Assembly: GCF_017051705.1 (NCBI RefSeq)
Contig: NZ_JAFIDJ010000001.1
Span: 682,001-746,000, forward strand
Origin: Algoriphagus lutimaris
GTDB lineage: Bacteria > Bacteroidota > Bacteroidia > Cytophagales > Cyclobacteriaceae
Direction: 5' to 3'
Length of the DNA stretch: 64,000 bases
Each line of letters begins with the position of its first letter. Position 1 is the stretch's first letter. The notes below the pieces were generated by a model. It was not told the DNA's origin. It ran no database searches and saw nothing but the letters and a program-made list of their open reading frames with translations. This document shows positions 26,292 through 35,158 of the stretch, in pieces. Position numbers and translations under genes: made by a program.

Positions 26292-27638
26292 TTATAGTTT
26301 TGGCGGCTCCCAACCTTTTTCATATTCCCTTGACCAAAGGGCTTTTGCTTTGGAAGAATTGGTAATGTGCCCATTAGATGGATCACAAATCAAAGATTCA
26401 CCGGTTCGATAAGAAATATTCGCTAAGTGACATAATAGTGTGCTTACAGCACCTTCCTCTATTGTAGAATTCTGCTTTTCTTTTCCTCGAATCGCTTCAA
26501 AGAAATTGGCCACATGAATGGTACTCATATCTCCACCACCACCTAATTGGGTTCCTCCTTCGTTGTTGGCAGATAAATTTTCCTTTACCAGTTTTCCTGA
26601 TCGATCGAATTGTTTGTATCCACCTCGATCAACATAAACTGATCCTTCTGAGCCGTAAATGATAGTTCCTCGATCTGATCCATAGGTGCTATATCCATTT
26701 CTACTTTTTCCATCCCATTGAATTACGCTTCCATTTTCAAACTCATAGGTGGACTCCAACGTGTCATACATGGTCCATCCGTCTTCAGGAAAATGAAATT
26801 TTCCTCCCACGGTAGAAACTTTACTTGGGTAATTTACCTGAAGTGCCCATCTGGCAACATCCAATTCATGGGTGGCATTGTTGCCTGTTTCTGCAGTTCC
26901 GTAATCCCAACCATACCAATGCCAATTGTAATCCCAGGTATTATGGGTGTATGCACGTCGAGGGGCGGGACCCTGGAACATTTCCCAATCCAATCCTTCT
27001 GGTGGAGCGGCAGGAGTGGGGTTCACTACTGCACCTCTATTATTACTATAGAATGCTTTTGCCATGGAAACTTTACCGATAGCCCCCGCATGAATGGCTT
27101 TGATAATCTCAATACTTTCAGGTGCAGACCGTTGCTGATTTCCCATCTGAATGACATTGCCGTATTTTTTCTGGATCGCAATAAGAATCTCACCTTCTTT
27201 GGGGTTGTGGCTACAGGGTTTTTCTACATATACATGTTTGCCTCGCTCAGATGCCAACCAAGTGCCTGGGGCATGCCAATGGTCTGGAGTTGCATTGATT
27301 AAGGCATCTACCTCTTTATCCTCCAAAACCTTCATGATATTCCCTTCCAGTTTGGGTCGGTAATCAATATGCTTGGCGAAGTTCTGCGCTGCTTTGGTCA
27401 TTTGAGATTCCATTACATCGCATAAATACATCAGATTCACATTGGTTTTTGGAAGTTTAATCGGCTCATAATATGCTCCTAATCTCCTTCCTAAACCCGC
27501 AATAGCAACATTGATTCGCTCGTTTGCGCCAATAATATTTCCATAACTTTTGGCTGAAAAACCTAGACTTCCCAAAGCAGAAAGGCCCACAGTTGCCGCG
27601 GCAGATTTTTTGATAAATTCTCTTCTATTGTTTTTCAT
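26292..27638 (-). CDS. Tat-exported Gfo/Idh/MocA-family oxidoreductase
   Basis: A 448-residue NAD(P)-dependent oxidoreductase with a twin-arginine signal (NNRREFIKKSAAATVGLSALG), so it is folded with its cofactor before export to the periplasm. The Rossmann segment is INVAIAGLGRRLG, and the family motif EKPCSHN carries the catalytic-site Lys. TGNNATHELDVARWAL is the C-terminal substrate-domain motif. It follows the DUF1080 gene by 13 bp. In Bacteroidota, such exported enzymes work with DUF1080 proteins in a 3-keto-glycoside pathway in which the sugar is oxidised at C3 and then cleaved. That role here is inferred from the pairing. Confidence 0.88.
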   Translation of the reverse strand: MKNNRREFIKKSAAATVGLSALGSLGFSAKSYGNIIGANERINVAIAGLGRRLGAYYEPIKLPKTNVNLMYLCDVMESQMTKAAQNFAKHIDYRPKLEGNIMKVLEDKEVDALINATPDHWHAPGTWLASERGKHVYVEKPCSHNPKEGEILIAIQKKYGNVIQMGNQQRSAPESIEIIKAIHAGAIGKVSMAKAFYSNNRGAVVNPTPAAPPEGLDWEMFQGPAPRRAYTHNTWDYNWHWYGWDYGTAETGNNATHELDVARWALQVNYPSKVSTVGGKFHFPEDGWTMYDTLESTYEFENGSVIQWDGKSRNGYSTYGSDRGTIIYGSEGSVYVDRGGYKQFDRSGKLVKENLSANNEGGTQLGGGGDMSTIHVANFFEAIRGKEKQNSTIEEGAVSTLLCHLANISYRTGESLICDPSNGHITNSSKAKALWSREYEKGWEPPKL

Positions 27639-27651
27639 GTTCGTTTTGGGC

Positions 27652-29034
27652 TTATTTTAACGTTTTAATCTTGATATTCTTGAAGCTAACTTCATTCCCA
27701 TGGTCTTGTAATAAGATGTGACCTTGATCTGCTTCTCCGAAATTGTCCCATTTAGCATACTTGCTTTTAGCAACCAAATCTCTGTATTCGGGGGAACCTC
27801 TATCATATTCCAATACTTTTACCCCGTTCAGATAATGAGTGACATGATTGTTTGGTTCTACTACCACACGTCCTTTGTTCCACTCTCCAATAGGTTTGAT
27901 GAAGCGAGGTTGCTTATCAGCAGTAATAAGGTCATACAAACTGGAAAGTGTTCTATTGCCTGCAATACCCATTTTAGCGTCTGGATGTTTTTCATCATCT
28001 AAAATCTGATATTCCAATCCGATGGCAGAACCAGAATTTCCTTCTGATAAGGTAACAAAATATTTCAATCCACTATTTGCACCTTCTGTAAGTCTGAATT
28101 CAAAACCAAGGTCGAAAGCAGAATATTCCTCCGTCGTGACAATATCTCCAGCATTGGAGGACTCGCCTCCGTCAGAAGCTGCAATGGTTAAAATCCCATC
28201 ATTTACGGACCAACCAAAATCAGGAAAAGTTTCTTTGTAAGCACCTTTCCATCCTTCAGAGTTTTGTCCATTGAAAAGTAATTTCCAACCGATATTCTTT
28301 TCATATTCTGTCAGCTCATTCAGACGGTTGTTAACCACATAAATAGATTTGTCAAAAGGTCGAGGATCCAGGTTGGTGGTTTTGATTCTCACATTTTTGA
28401 AATAGGATTTATTTCCTTCGTCCTCAGGATTTCTGATACTGTGTACCTGTAGTCCTATAAAACCTTTTTTGTCGGTGTCATCTACGACGTAAGCTACTTC
28501 TTGTCCATTCAACCAGGTTTTGATTTCATCTCCAATGACTTCAATTCTATAATGGTTGAATTCTCCCATTTTGAAAGCAGATTTAGCTGCTGGATTCAGA
28601 TCCAAAGGGTATAACCAACCTCTTCTAGCCTCATCATACACTCCGGCAGACCATGCTCGGTCGCTTGGGTCTGCTTCTATCTGATAACCATAAACCAATC
28701 CTTTTCCATCTCTTCCTGCTGGATCAAATTGACCACGGGCCATGATACCTGAATTACTGGTCAAATCCTCAACTTTTAAATCCAACTCTAAAATAAAATC
28801 TCCAAATGTCTCTTCGGTAATTAGAAAAGTATTCGGCGAACCTGCTACAGCGGAACCTTCTATAACACCATCAACCACCTCAAATGTGGCCGTTCCAGCC
28901 ACCGGTTTCCAACCAGTAAGATCCTTACCATTGAACAGGTCTCTCCAATCATCCTCTACTTTAGGCTCGGTAGCGCAACTGAATAAAGTGGTGCCAGATA
29001 GTAACAGAATGAATAGGGTTTTTATTTTTTTCAT
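27652..29034 (-). CDS. Two-domain DUF1080 (3-keto-glycoside hydrolase-like) lipoprotein
   Basis: A 460-residue predicted lipoprotein with two tandem DUF1080 (3-keto-disaccharide hydrolase, concanavalin-like) domains: WRDLFNGKDLTGWKPV opens the first and GWKLLFNGQNSEGWKG the second. Each ends with a strand such as YFKNVRIKTTN or SFKNIKIKTL. The start at 29034 is preferred over the upstream in-frame codon at 29088 because it gives a standard lipoprotein signal (MKKIKTLFILLLSG, lipobox LFSC). A LacI-type operator lies 75-88 bp upstream, and the Tat-exported oxidoreductase follows in the same operon. The expected role is cleavage of 3-keto-glycosides at the cell surface or in the periplasm. Confidence 0.87.
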   Translation of the reverse strand: MKKIKTLFILLLSGTTLFSCATEPKVEDDWRDLFNGKDLTGWKPVAGTATFEVVDGVIEGSAVAGSPNTFLITEETFGDFILELDLKVEDLTSNSGIMARGQFDPAGRDGKGLVYGYQIEADPSDRAWSAGVYDEARRGWLYPLDLNPAAKSAFKMGEFNHYRIEVIGDEIKTWLNGQEVAYVVDDTDKKGFIGLQVHSIRNPEDEGNKSYFKNVRIKTTNLDPRPFDKSIYVVNNRLNELTEYEKNIGWKLLFNGQNSEGWKGAYKETFPDFGWSVNDGILTIAASDGGESSNAGDIVTTEEYSAFDLGFEFRLTEGANSGLKYFVTLSEGNSGSAIGLEYQILDDEKHPDAKMGIAGNRTLSSLYDLITADKQPRFIKPIGEWNKGRVVVEPNNHVTHYLNGVKVLEYDRGSPEYRDLVAKSKYAKWDNFGEADQGHILLQDHGNEVSFKNIKIKTLK

Positions 29035-29108
29035 AAATTTTAAATTTTGGGAATGGTTAAAATTCCTTATTTCGCGCATTCCGAACAACTTCGATAGACT
29101 TCAATTTA

Positions 29109-29122
29109 CGCAATCGTTTGCG
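29109..29122. promoter_or_regulatory. LacI-family operator upstream of DUF1080 operon
   Basis: CGCAATCGTTTGCG differs from the perfect palindrome before susC at one base. It is followed by another TTTGCG at 29127-29132. Its presence puts the DUF1080-oxidoreductase pair in the same predicted regulon as susCD and uxaC. Confidence 0.7.
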
Positions 29123-29204
29123 AGTATTTGCGAAAAAATAAGATGAGCGAAAGTTCAGTTTTTTGAATGGATTAAGAATCGGATGAACTTTCTTACTTTT
29201 GCGC

Positions 29205-30365
29205 ATGCTTGATTTTGACCAAAGAGGAAAAGTATTTATTACTTGTAAAGATCGTTTTGCCTCCTACCTCGAGAAGGAAGTGCGGGAACTGGGGTTTGTT
29301 CCTGAATCCGTATCCAGAACAGGGATAGAACTTAAGGCCAGTTTGGAAGAGTGTATGGATTTGAATCTCCATTTAAGAACGGCCTCCCAGGTACTTTTTG
29401 AAATTAAATCCTTTTATCTGCAACATGCAGATGATATATACCGAAAGATAAAAACGATTCCCTGGGAAGAGTTTTTAGATGTAGATGGATATTTCTCCGT
29501 GAATTCGGTTGTTGACAACGAGAGCATCAATAATCCTATGTTTGTGAATGTTCGGGTGAAGGATGCCATCGTGGATCGATTTAGGGAAAAAACAGGAAGA
29601 AGGCCTGACTCAGGATCGGATTTTCAAGGATTGGTTCTACAACTTTACTGGAAAGACAGACAGGCTTCCATGTATATCAATACCTCCGGAGAAACGATCG
29701 CTAAACACGGATATCGAAAAATCCCAGGTAAAGCTCCCATGTTAGAAGCCTTGGCAGCAGCTACTATTTATGCAACGGAATGGAATACCCGTGTTCCATT
29801 TGTTAACCCCATGTGCGGTTCAGGGACCTTAGCCATTGAAGCAGCCTTGATGGCCACCAAAAGATACCCTGGTTTGTATCGTGACAATTATTCTTTCCAA
29901 TACATTTTAGGGTATCAAGAAGAAGCATTTTTGGCCAAAAAGAGAAAATTGGAAAATAAAATCATGGAGGTACCTGAAGTAAAAATCATCGCTTCTGATA
30001 TTTCATTGCAGGCTATTGCTTTTGCTAAGGAAAATGCCATCGTAGCCGGAGTAGATCATATGATTGAGTTTCAGGTTTGTGATTTTGCAGAGACAGAGAT
30101 CCCAGAAAGACCCAGGGGAGTGGTGATTTTCAATCCTGAATATGGGCAAAGACTTGGAGAGTCGTTGGAATTGGAAGAAACCTATAAAAGGATGGGGGAC
30201 TATATGAAGCAGAAATGTGCTGGGTATAGAGGATATATTTTTACAGGTAATATGGAGTTGGCTAAAAAAGTAGGATTAAAGGCCAGTAGAAGGATTGAGT
30301 TCTGGAATGGAACCATTGATTGCCGACTACTGAAATATGATCTGTACGCAGGTAAGAGGGAATAA
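29205..30365 (+). CDS. THUMP-domain RNA methyltransferase (RlmL-type)
   Basis: A 386-residue methyltransferase of the class that modifies guanine N2 in 23S rRNA (RlmL, G2445). The N-terminal half has the THUMP fold (HADDIYRKIKTIPWEEFL), the second half the Rossmann-like domain. Motif I-type MCGSGTLAIEAALMA and the NPPY-type catalytic motif are visible; the latter is NPEYG here, a variant in the place of NPPYG. ATG at 29205 is preferred over TTG at 29199. A -7-like TACTTTTG (29194-29201) lies directly before it, so the message may be almost leaderless. There is no RlmK domain, as usual outside gammaproteobacteria. Confidence 0.88.
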   Translation: MLDFDQRGKVFITCKDRFASYLEKEVRELGFVPESVSRTGIELKASLEECMDLNLHLRTASQVLFEIKSFYLQHADDIYRKIKTIPWEEFLDVDGYFSVNSVVDNESINNPMFVNVRVKDAIVDRFREKTGRRPDSGSDFQGLVLQLYWKDRQASMYINTSGETIAKHGYRKIPGKAPMLEALAAATIYATEWNTRVPFVNPMCGSGTLAIEAALMATKRYPGLYRDNYSFQYILGYQEEAFLAKKRKLENKIMEVPEVKIIASDISLQAIAFAKENAIVAGVDHMIEFQVCDFAETEIPERPRGVVIFNPEYGQRLGESLELEETYKRMGDYMKQKCAGYRGYIFTGNMELAKKVGLKASRRIEFWNGTIDCRLLKYDLYAGKRE

Positions 30366-30501
30366 GCATCAGTAATAATTTGCAGTAGGAAAGAGTAGGA
30401 GGTAAGAAGTTTAAAATCTTAACGCTGAAAATGGTTACTGCTAGGGCTTTTGGGTAGGGAATGGATGAATCGTTACCCGGATATAAAAAAAATGCCCATA
30501 A

Positions 30502-30541
30502 AAAAAGCTGAAATTGACCGATGTATCAATTTCAGCTTTTT
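30502..30541. terminator. Bidirectional terminator
   Basis: AAAAAGCTGAAATTGA at 30502-30517 pairs with TCAATTTCAGCTTTTT at 30526-30541. It serves the methyltransferase gene and the convergent DUF4301 gene. Confidence 0.9.
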
Positions 30542-30572
30542 ATTTTCAGTGATCAAACTGAGATACCAGATT

Positions 30573-32084
30573 TTACTGATGTTCGTCTCTTAGTAAATCG
30601 TTTACGGTTTTCACGGGATTGAAAGTGATGATTGGAACTTCTACGAATAAGGTATTCCATCCCGCCATCGCACCATTCCAAAGTCCAGGTAATTCCAATG
30701 CTTTTAGCTCTTTTCCACTTTTTGACTTTTCAGTAATAAATCCAGTCATCATATCCCGGTACTTTAATAAATCAAAATCATTGCCTTCAAAGTCCTTGGT
30801 ACCACAGACTAAATCTACCGGATTAAAGTGAGTGGATCCCTGGAAATGCTTTTTAGCTTCAGGATCATTTAAGTCTATCTGAGCGGTTTCTGCTATCTGT
30901 AAAGAAAGTGAACCATCTGAATCTTTCACCCAAAAAGGTCCTCCCCCCGGTTCACCAGTATTTTTCACCATTCCACATACCCTTAGTGGTCTATTCAATT
31001 TTGATTCTAAATAGGTTGTTTTTTCTACTGAAGATTTGCCTTCATATGATTCAGGGAATTTAATTCCTAAATGGTGTTTTAGCACATGTTCGGCGTGGCT
31101 TACCGCATTATCATCTTGTTGGTTTTTTAGTCTCAACAATGCTTCAAAGACCCGTTCCTGAATTTCCAACAAGAGTCCTCCTATGGCCATTTTGTAATCT
31201 TTGGTATCTCCTTTCAATCGATCAGGCACCACATTATCAATATTTTTAATGAAGATGAGGTCAGCTGATATATCGTTTAGGTTTTCTAATAAGGCTCCAT
31301 GCCCTGCAGGTCTAAACAGAATACTACCGTCATCTTCAATAAAAGGAGTGTTGTCCATATTGACAGCAATGGTATCCGTAGACTTTTTTTGTTGGGAGTA
31401 ACTGATGTCAAAATTGATTCCGTTTTCTTTTTCCAATTTTGGTAAGACCGATGCGATCTCTGATTTGAATTTTGATTCATGCTCAGGCGATACGGTAAAA
31501 TGAATCTTAACGGTATTTCCAGCTCCAGTAGCATATTGAACTCCTTCGATCAGATGTTCATGTGCAGGAGTTCTTCGTTCCTCAGAATAGGTATGGAATC
31601 TCAATAAACCTTTAGGAAGACTTCCATAAGCTAAACCATCTGAATCTAGCAATGCGGCTAAAATTCCTTTATAATCCTTACTGTCCAGTTTTTGGTTGAT
31701 GCTACTTCCCTGGGATTTTAAAACATCATTTAAATCATCATAAAAGGCGAACTTTTCGATGTTATTCATGAATTTCTGAACAAAAGCAGATTTGCTTAAA
31801 TCTCCATCTCCTTCCAGAAATGCAAAAAGGTCTTTAAACATCCTCGAAGCAGCACCACTAGCAGGTACAAATTTGACTACTTCTATTTGGGAGGCCTTTT
31901 CAGGGTAGGTGTTTTTAAAATGTGATAATTCCTTTTCACTTAATACTTTGATGCCATTGCCAGGAGTGGCAGGTGCTACTATTTGTAAAAAAGGAAAGCC
32001 ATTTTCAAAATGGCTAATTTGTTGTTTAACAACTTCAGGGTTCATTCCCTGTGACAAAATCTTTGATTCTAAGCCAGCGTCCAT
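30573..32084 (-). CDS. DUF4301-family protein
   Basis: A 503-residue protein recognised as DUF4301 from VVKFVPASGAASRMFKDL and the RFHTYSEERRTPAHEHL and LFRPAGHGALLENLND segments. The family is confined mainly to Bacteroidota and is uncharacterised. The early PASGAASRM loop resembles a phosphate-binding loop and RPAGHGALLENL is reminiscent of nucleotidyltransferases acting on sugar phosphates, so a nucleotide- or sugar-phosphate-dependent enzyme is possible but unproven. No signal peptide is present. It stands alone between terminators. Confidence 0.8.
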   Translation of the reverse strand: MDAGLESKILSQGMNPEVVKQQISHFENGFPFLQIVAPATPGNGIKVLSEKELSHFKNTYPEKASQIEVVKFVPASGAASRMFKDLFAFLEGDGDLSKSAFVQKFMNNIEKFAFYDDLNDVLKSQGSSINQKLDSKDYKGILAALLDSDGLAYGSLPKGLLRFHTYSEERRTPAHEHLIEGVQYATGAGNTVKIHFTVSPEHESKFKSEIASVLPKLEKENGINFDISYSQQKKSTDTIAVNMDNTPFIEDDGSILFRPAGHGALLENLNDISADLIFIKNIDNVVPDRLKGDTKDYKMAIGGLLLEIQERVFEALLRLKNQQDDNAVSHAEHVLKHHLGIKFPESYEGKSSVEKTTYLESKLNRPLRVCGMVKNTGEPGGGPFWVKDSDGSLSLQIAETAQIDLNDPEAKKHFQGSTHFNPVDLVCGTKDFEGNDFDLLKYRDMMTGFITEKSKSGKELKALELPGLWNGAMAGWNTLFVEVPIITFNPVKTVNDLLRDEHQ

Positions 32085-32204
32085 GGTCTTTGGGTTGAAA
32101 TAATGATATGTTAAGATAGCAGGCTATTTTACTTTGCTCAAATTTGAAGCGGGTTTTTTTGAGCATAATTTCAAAAATTGTTTAAGTCTTTTCCTTTTTT
32201 TCAC

Positions 32205-33083
32205 CTATTCAAAATTGATAATTTTAAAAATAAATTGTTGGTTGGGTGATTTTTGGGAGAGTTGGGCGATCGATTTTTCAGGTAAATGAAGGATTCTTGG
32301 ATAGCCTCCTGTGACTTGTGCATCCTTCATTAAAATAATTAGTTTTCCACCAGATGTTAATTGGACGGTACCCGGATATACTGCAGCTGTAGACATTTCA
32401 ATTAATAAGTTTGGAATAAGCTCTTCCAATTGGATTGCCATTCGATTTTGAAGTTTTGAAATGGTAAAAACGCCGTTTTGGATCTTGTCCTTGTTTTTAT
32501 CAGCCAACTCTCCCCACTCGGGGCCATGAAATGCTTCTATGGTGTTGGAATCCATCCAACTTCGATCAAATTTTACAGTGGACCATGTTGGGTTTTGATG
32601 TTCATGAATAGATGAATATTCTAGCTGATCTCCTTTTTTCAACATTCCTGATTCAGTTATTCCTTGATAGGAACTTTTACTGTTAAGTACGATAGGTACC
32701 TTAAACCCTTTTTTTACTCCTAAATACAACCGAGATCCCATAATAAATGAGCCAAAACTAAGTACATCACCTTCATTGATTAAAAATAAACCTTCAGATT
32801 TAATAGGGGAGTCGTTTAGCGTGATGTTGGCTTTTGCCCCTGCGATGCAGATTATGGTGGGAGATCCAAAGTGTACCTTTAGCCCAGGTAGAGAAATTTC
32901 CAGAACGGCTTCCTTTTCCGGGTTTTGTAATATGTGATTTACCCAACGCATGGAAATGCTATCCATCACCCCTGATACCGGAATTCCGTATTGTCCCAAA
33001 CCCTCTCTGCCAAGATCTTGGATACTTGTACCCGGACCAGTTCGTAAAATAGTCATGTATGGATTTTCCTTCATTTTTCCCAA
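32205..33083 (-). CDS. pxpC: 5-oxoprolinase subunit C
   Basis: A 292-residue KipA/biotin-dependent carboxyltransferase-like protein. It opens with LRTGPGTSIQDLGREGLGQYGIPVSGVMD, the family signature, and ends with QVTGGYPRILHL. Together with PxpA and PxpB it hydrolyses 5-oxoproline (pyroglutamate) to glutamate with ATP. The start overlaps the end of pxpB by 13 bases; a Met four residues in (MKENPY) is an alternative start. It closes the pxpABC operon. Confidence 0.92.
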   Translation of the reverse strand: MGKMKENPYMTILRTGPGTSIQDLGREGLGQYGIPVSGVMDSISMRWVNHILQNPEKEAVLEISLPGLKVHFGSPTIICIAGAKANITLNDSPIKSEGLFLINEGDVLSFGSFIMGSRLYLGVKKGFKVPIVLNSKSSYQGITESGMLKKGDQLEYSSIHEHQNPTWSTVKFDRSWMDSNTIEAFHGPEWGELADKNKDKIQNGVFTISKLQNRMAIQLEELIPNLLIEMSTAAVYPGTVQLTSGGKLIILMKDAQVTGGYPRILHLPEKSIAQLSQKSPNQQFIFKIINFE

Positions 33084-33775
33084 ACTGGTTGTTGAGGATT
33101 TTGTTGAATCGACTTGAATTCTTCTATGGAAATAGGGTTGAATTTAATGAGGTCACCCGGACTGGCCCAAACTGGTGGGGTGTTTGATGGGTCAAAAAGA
33201 ATGATCGGTGTTTGCCCAATTAAATGCCACCCTCCGGGACTAACACTTGGATAAATTCCCGTTTGATTTCCTCCAATAGCAATGGATCCAGCTGGAACAC
33301 TGGCATCTGGAAGTGATTTTCTCGGAGTAAAAAGTACTTCAGGCAAGCCTTGCAAATACATAAACCCAGGTAAAAACCCATAGAAATGTAATCGGTAGTT
33401 ATTTTTTGAATGAAGGTCAATCAAGGCTTTCACTTCTAAACCTTTGGCAGAAGCTAAATTTTCTAAATCTCTTCCGAGTTCTAAATCATAGCAGGCAGGG
33501 ATTTGCCAGACCTTGTTAGAAAGAGGAGCATATTCTTCCATTTCCTCAAATTGATCAATAAGAGCTTGAACCTCCTTAAAAGGAAATTTGGATTTCCAAG
33601 AGATTCCCAGAGTCTTGAATCCAACCCCTATCTCTAAGATGTTTTTTTGAAAATGGTTTTCAAGAATACTTTTAAGCGCTAACTGTTTTTGTAAAAGGAG
33701 GTCGGAAATTTCCAGGCTCCATTTTATCTCGGAAAGTGTAGTGGTTATGATGGAGTGGATCGGTTTCATGTCCAC
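33071..33775 (-). CDS. pxpB: 5-oxoprolinase subunit B
   Basis: A 234-residue KipI-family protein. The typical segments are VCYDLELGRDLENLA (here ACYDLELGRDLENLA), FYGFLPGFMYLQGLP, PRKSLPDASVPAGSIAIGG and QTGIYPSVSPGGWHLIGQTP. It is one of the ATP-dependent 5-oxoprolinase subunits, formerly annotated as an inhibitor of sporulation kinase in Bacillus. It overlaps pxpA by 10 bases and pxpC by 13 bases, so the three products are translationally coupled in stoichiometric amounts. Confidence 0.92.
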   Translation of the reverse strand: MDMKPIHSIITTTLSEIKWSLEISDLLLQKQLALKSILENHFQKNILEIGVGFKTLGISWKSKFPFKEVQALIDQFEEMEEYAPLSNKVWQIPACYDLELGRDLENLASAKGLEVKALIDLHSKNNYRLHFYGFLPGFMYLQGLPEVLFTPRKSLPDASVPAGSIAIGGNQTGIYPSVSPGGWHLIGQTPIILFDPSNTPPVWASPGDLIKFNPISIEEFKSIQQNPQQPVWEK

Positions 33776-34491
33776 CAGGTTTGTCTAATTGCTGAAAGAA
33801 ATGAATCCAAGCCTGGGTTGTCTCCATGAAAGCATAAAGTATCTGCTTGAATGGGTAAATGTGTACCTTCTATTGAGATTAGTTCACCTTTGGTAAATAA
33901 AGGGTCCAATTGATGATTGATGCTATTCAAATCACTTAGCAAGGAACCCTTTACATTTCTTGATACCAAGGAATAATCTGAATGGTATGCTCTATCTGCA
34001 AAAACCTCTCTCCTAATTGTTAAACCTTTTTCTAGACAAAACCTTTCCATTTCAGAATTTGGGGGAGTGAAAATCGGTGTTTGAGGATAGTTCTTTAAGA
34101 GGAAGTTTGTCAACGTTTCTGCAAGATCTACTCTTTTTGCTGAATCATTATATAAAGCCCCATGGAATTTAATATGGTCCATAATGAAGCCCAATTCATT
34201 AACGACATCAAGAAACAATTTGAGTTGCGTTTGAATACTTTGGATCAAATCTTCATTGGTGATCGAAATGGATTGCCTACCAAAATTTTCTCGATCTGGG
34301 TAGGAGGGATGGGCTCCTACTTTCTTTCCGAATTTTTTTGCCAACTGTAGAGATTGATAAATACTGGATCGATCTCCATAATGTCCTCCGCAAGCGATAC
34401 TAGCGGCATCAATCCACGGAAAAATCTTTTCTTCAAAGGGTATACCTTCCCCTAAATCACAATTTATTTCCGGTAATTGTTTCTTAGTCAT
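33766..34491 (-). CDS. pxpA: 5-oxoprolinase subunit A
   Basis: A 241-residue LamB/YcsF-family protein. INCDLGEG at the N-terminus, ACGGHYGDRSS, GAHPSYPDRENFGR and HIKFHGALYNDSA carry the family metal and substrate residues, and EVFADRAYHSDYSLVSR is the usual 3' signature. It is the first gene of pxpABC. The cluster salvages pyroglutamate that forms spontaneously from glutamine and glutamate. No transporter is linked, which suggests an internal damage-control role. Confidence 0.93.
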   Translation of the reverse strand: MTKKQLPEINCDLGEGIPFEEKIFPWIDAASIACGGHYGDRSSIYQSLQLAKKFGKKVGAHPSYPDRENFGRQSISITNEDLIQSIQTQLKLFLDVVNELGFIMDHIKFHGALYNDSAKRVDLAETLTNFLLKNYPQTPIFTPPNSEMERFCLEKGLTIRREVFADRAYHSDYSLVSRNVKGSLLSDLNSINHQLDPLFTKGELISIEGTHLPIQADTLCFHGDNPGLDSFLSAIRQTWWT

Positions 34492-34625
34492 CCCAAAGTA
34501 AAATTACTATTTAGAAGGGAAAGATAGTTTTAATTCATGAATCCCCATTGTCCCAGCGTCTCAAGGCTTGACATTTTTTTATCAGTTTTTTACCTTCAAA
34601 TGAATCAAATTAAACCAAAATAATT

Positions 34626-34751
34626 ATGGGAAAAGGAGATATGAAAACTAAAAAAGGTAAAACCAACAGAGGGACTTTTGGCGCTAGTAGACCTAAGAAA
34701 GAGTCGAACAAAGCTGCAAGAAGGGAAAAATTTAAAATAAATGAGGATTAA
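34626..34751 (+). CDS. 30S ribosomal protein Thx
   Basis: A 41-residue, strongly basic protein starting MGKGDMKTKKGKTNRGTFG and continuing SRPKKESNKAARREKF. The MGKGD-KT-KGK start and the G-S-RPKK centre are those of the Thx (bS31-like) ribosomal protein that binds at the top of the small subunit head in Thermus and is widespread in Bacteroidota. It is too short for ordinary ORF cut-offs. It is followed seven bases later by a terminator, so it is a single-gene unit with its promoter in the 130 bp after the divergent pxpA. Confidence 0.85.
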   Translation: MGKGDMKTKKGKTNRGTFGASRPKKESNKAARREKFKINED

Positions 34752-34757
34752 AAATGA

Positions 34758-34778
34758 AGAGGGCATTGCCCTCTTTTT
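34758..34778 (+). terminator. Terminator of the Thx gene
   Basis: AGAGGGC at 34758-34764 pairs with GCCCTCT at 34768-34774 and is followed by TTTT. Confidence 0.8.
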
Positions 34779-34796
34779 ATTGAATTGAAATCTTTT

Positions 34797-35096
34797 CTAA
34801 TCTCTTGGGTAGATTCCAATTACTTCTCTTGTTTTTCCATCAATTTCTATCACTATTGGACCTAAAAGTGCATCGTAAATTGTATTAAAAAGAACTTCAT
34901 AATTGCCATTTCTATTTTTTCTCACAAAAGCCTTCTTCCAATTTCCTATAATGGTCTCTTGAGTTGAATCGTCCAGATAGTTGTAGGCAATTTCTCTGAA
35001 TTTACTTAAATCGGCTTCTTGATCATCTTTATCTTGGCAAGCTACGATGGTAAAAACAAGTAAAAAAATAAGTAGATAAGGGATTGATTCCTTCAT
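34797..35096 (-). CDS. Small lipoprotein of unknown function
   Basis: A 99-residue protein with a lipoprotein signal (MKESIPYLLIFLLVFTIVAC, Cys20). The mature part has a short acidic linker, an amphipathic helix (KFREIAYNYLDDSTQETI) and a compact beta segment ending IVIEIDGKTREVIGIYPRD, which resembles a PepSY-like or cystatin-like strand pair. It has no partner gene. The family is not recognised. Confidence 0.65.
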   Translation of the reverse strand: MKESIPYLLIFLLVFTIVACQDKDDQEADLSKFREIAYNYLDDSTQETIIGNWKKAFVRKNRNGNYEVLFNTIYDALLGPIVIEIDGKTREVIGIYPRD

Positions 35097-35158
35097 AGGT
35101 ATTCGAAATAATTTGTTTAAAACTTAACCAGCCTACTTGTTGTTCCGAAACACTTCTA

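Noticed and set aside
26718-27302. 194-codon plus-strand frame
   Set aside because: Entirely antisense to the Gfo/Idh/MocA gene, whose motifs are unmistakable; the antisense product looks like an arbitrary translation.
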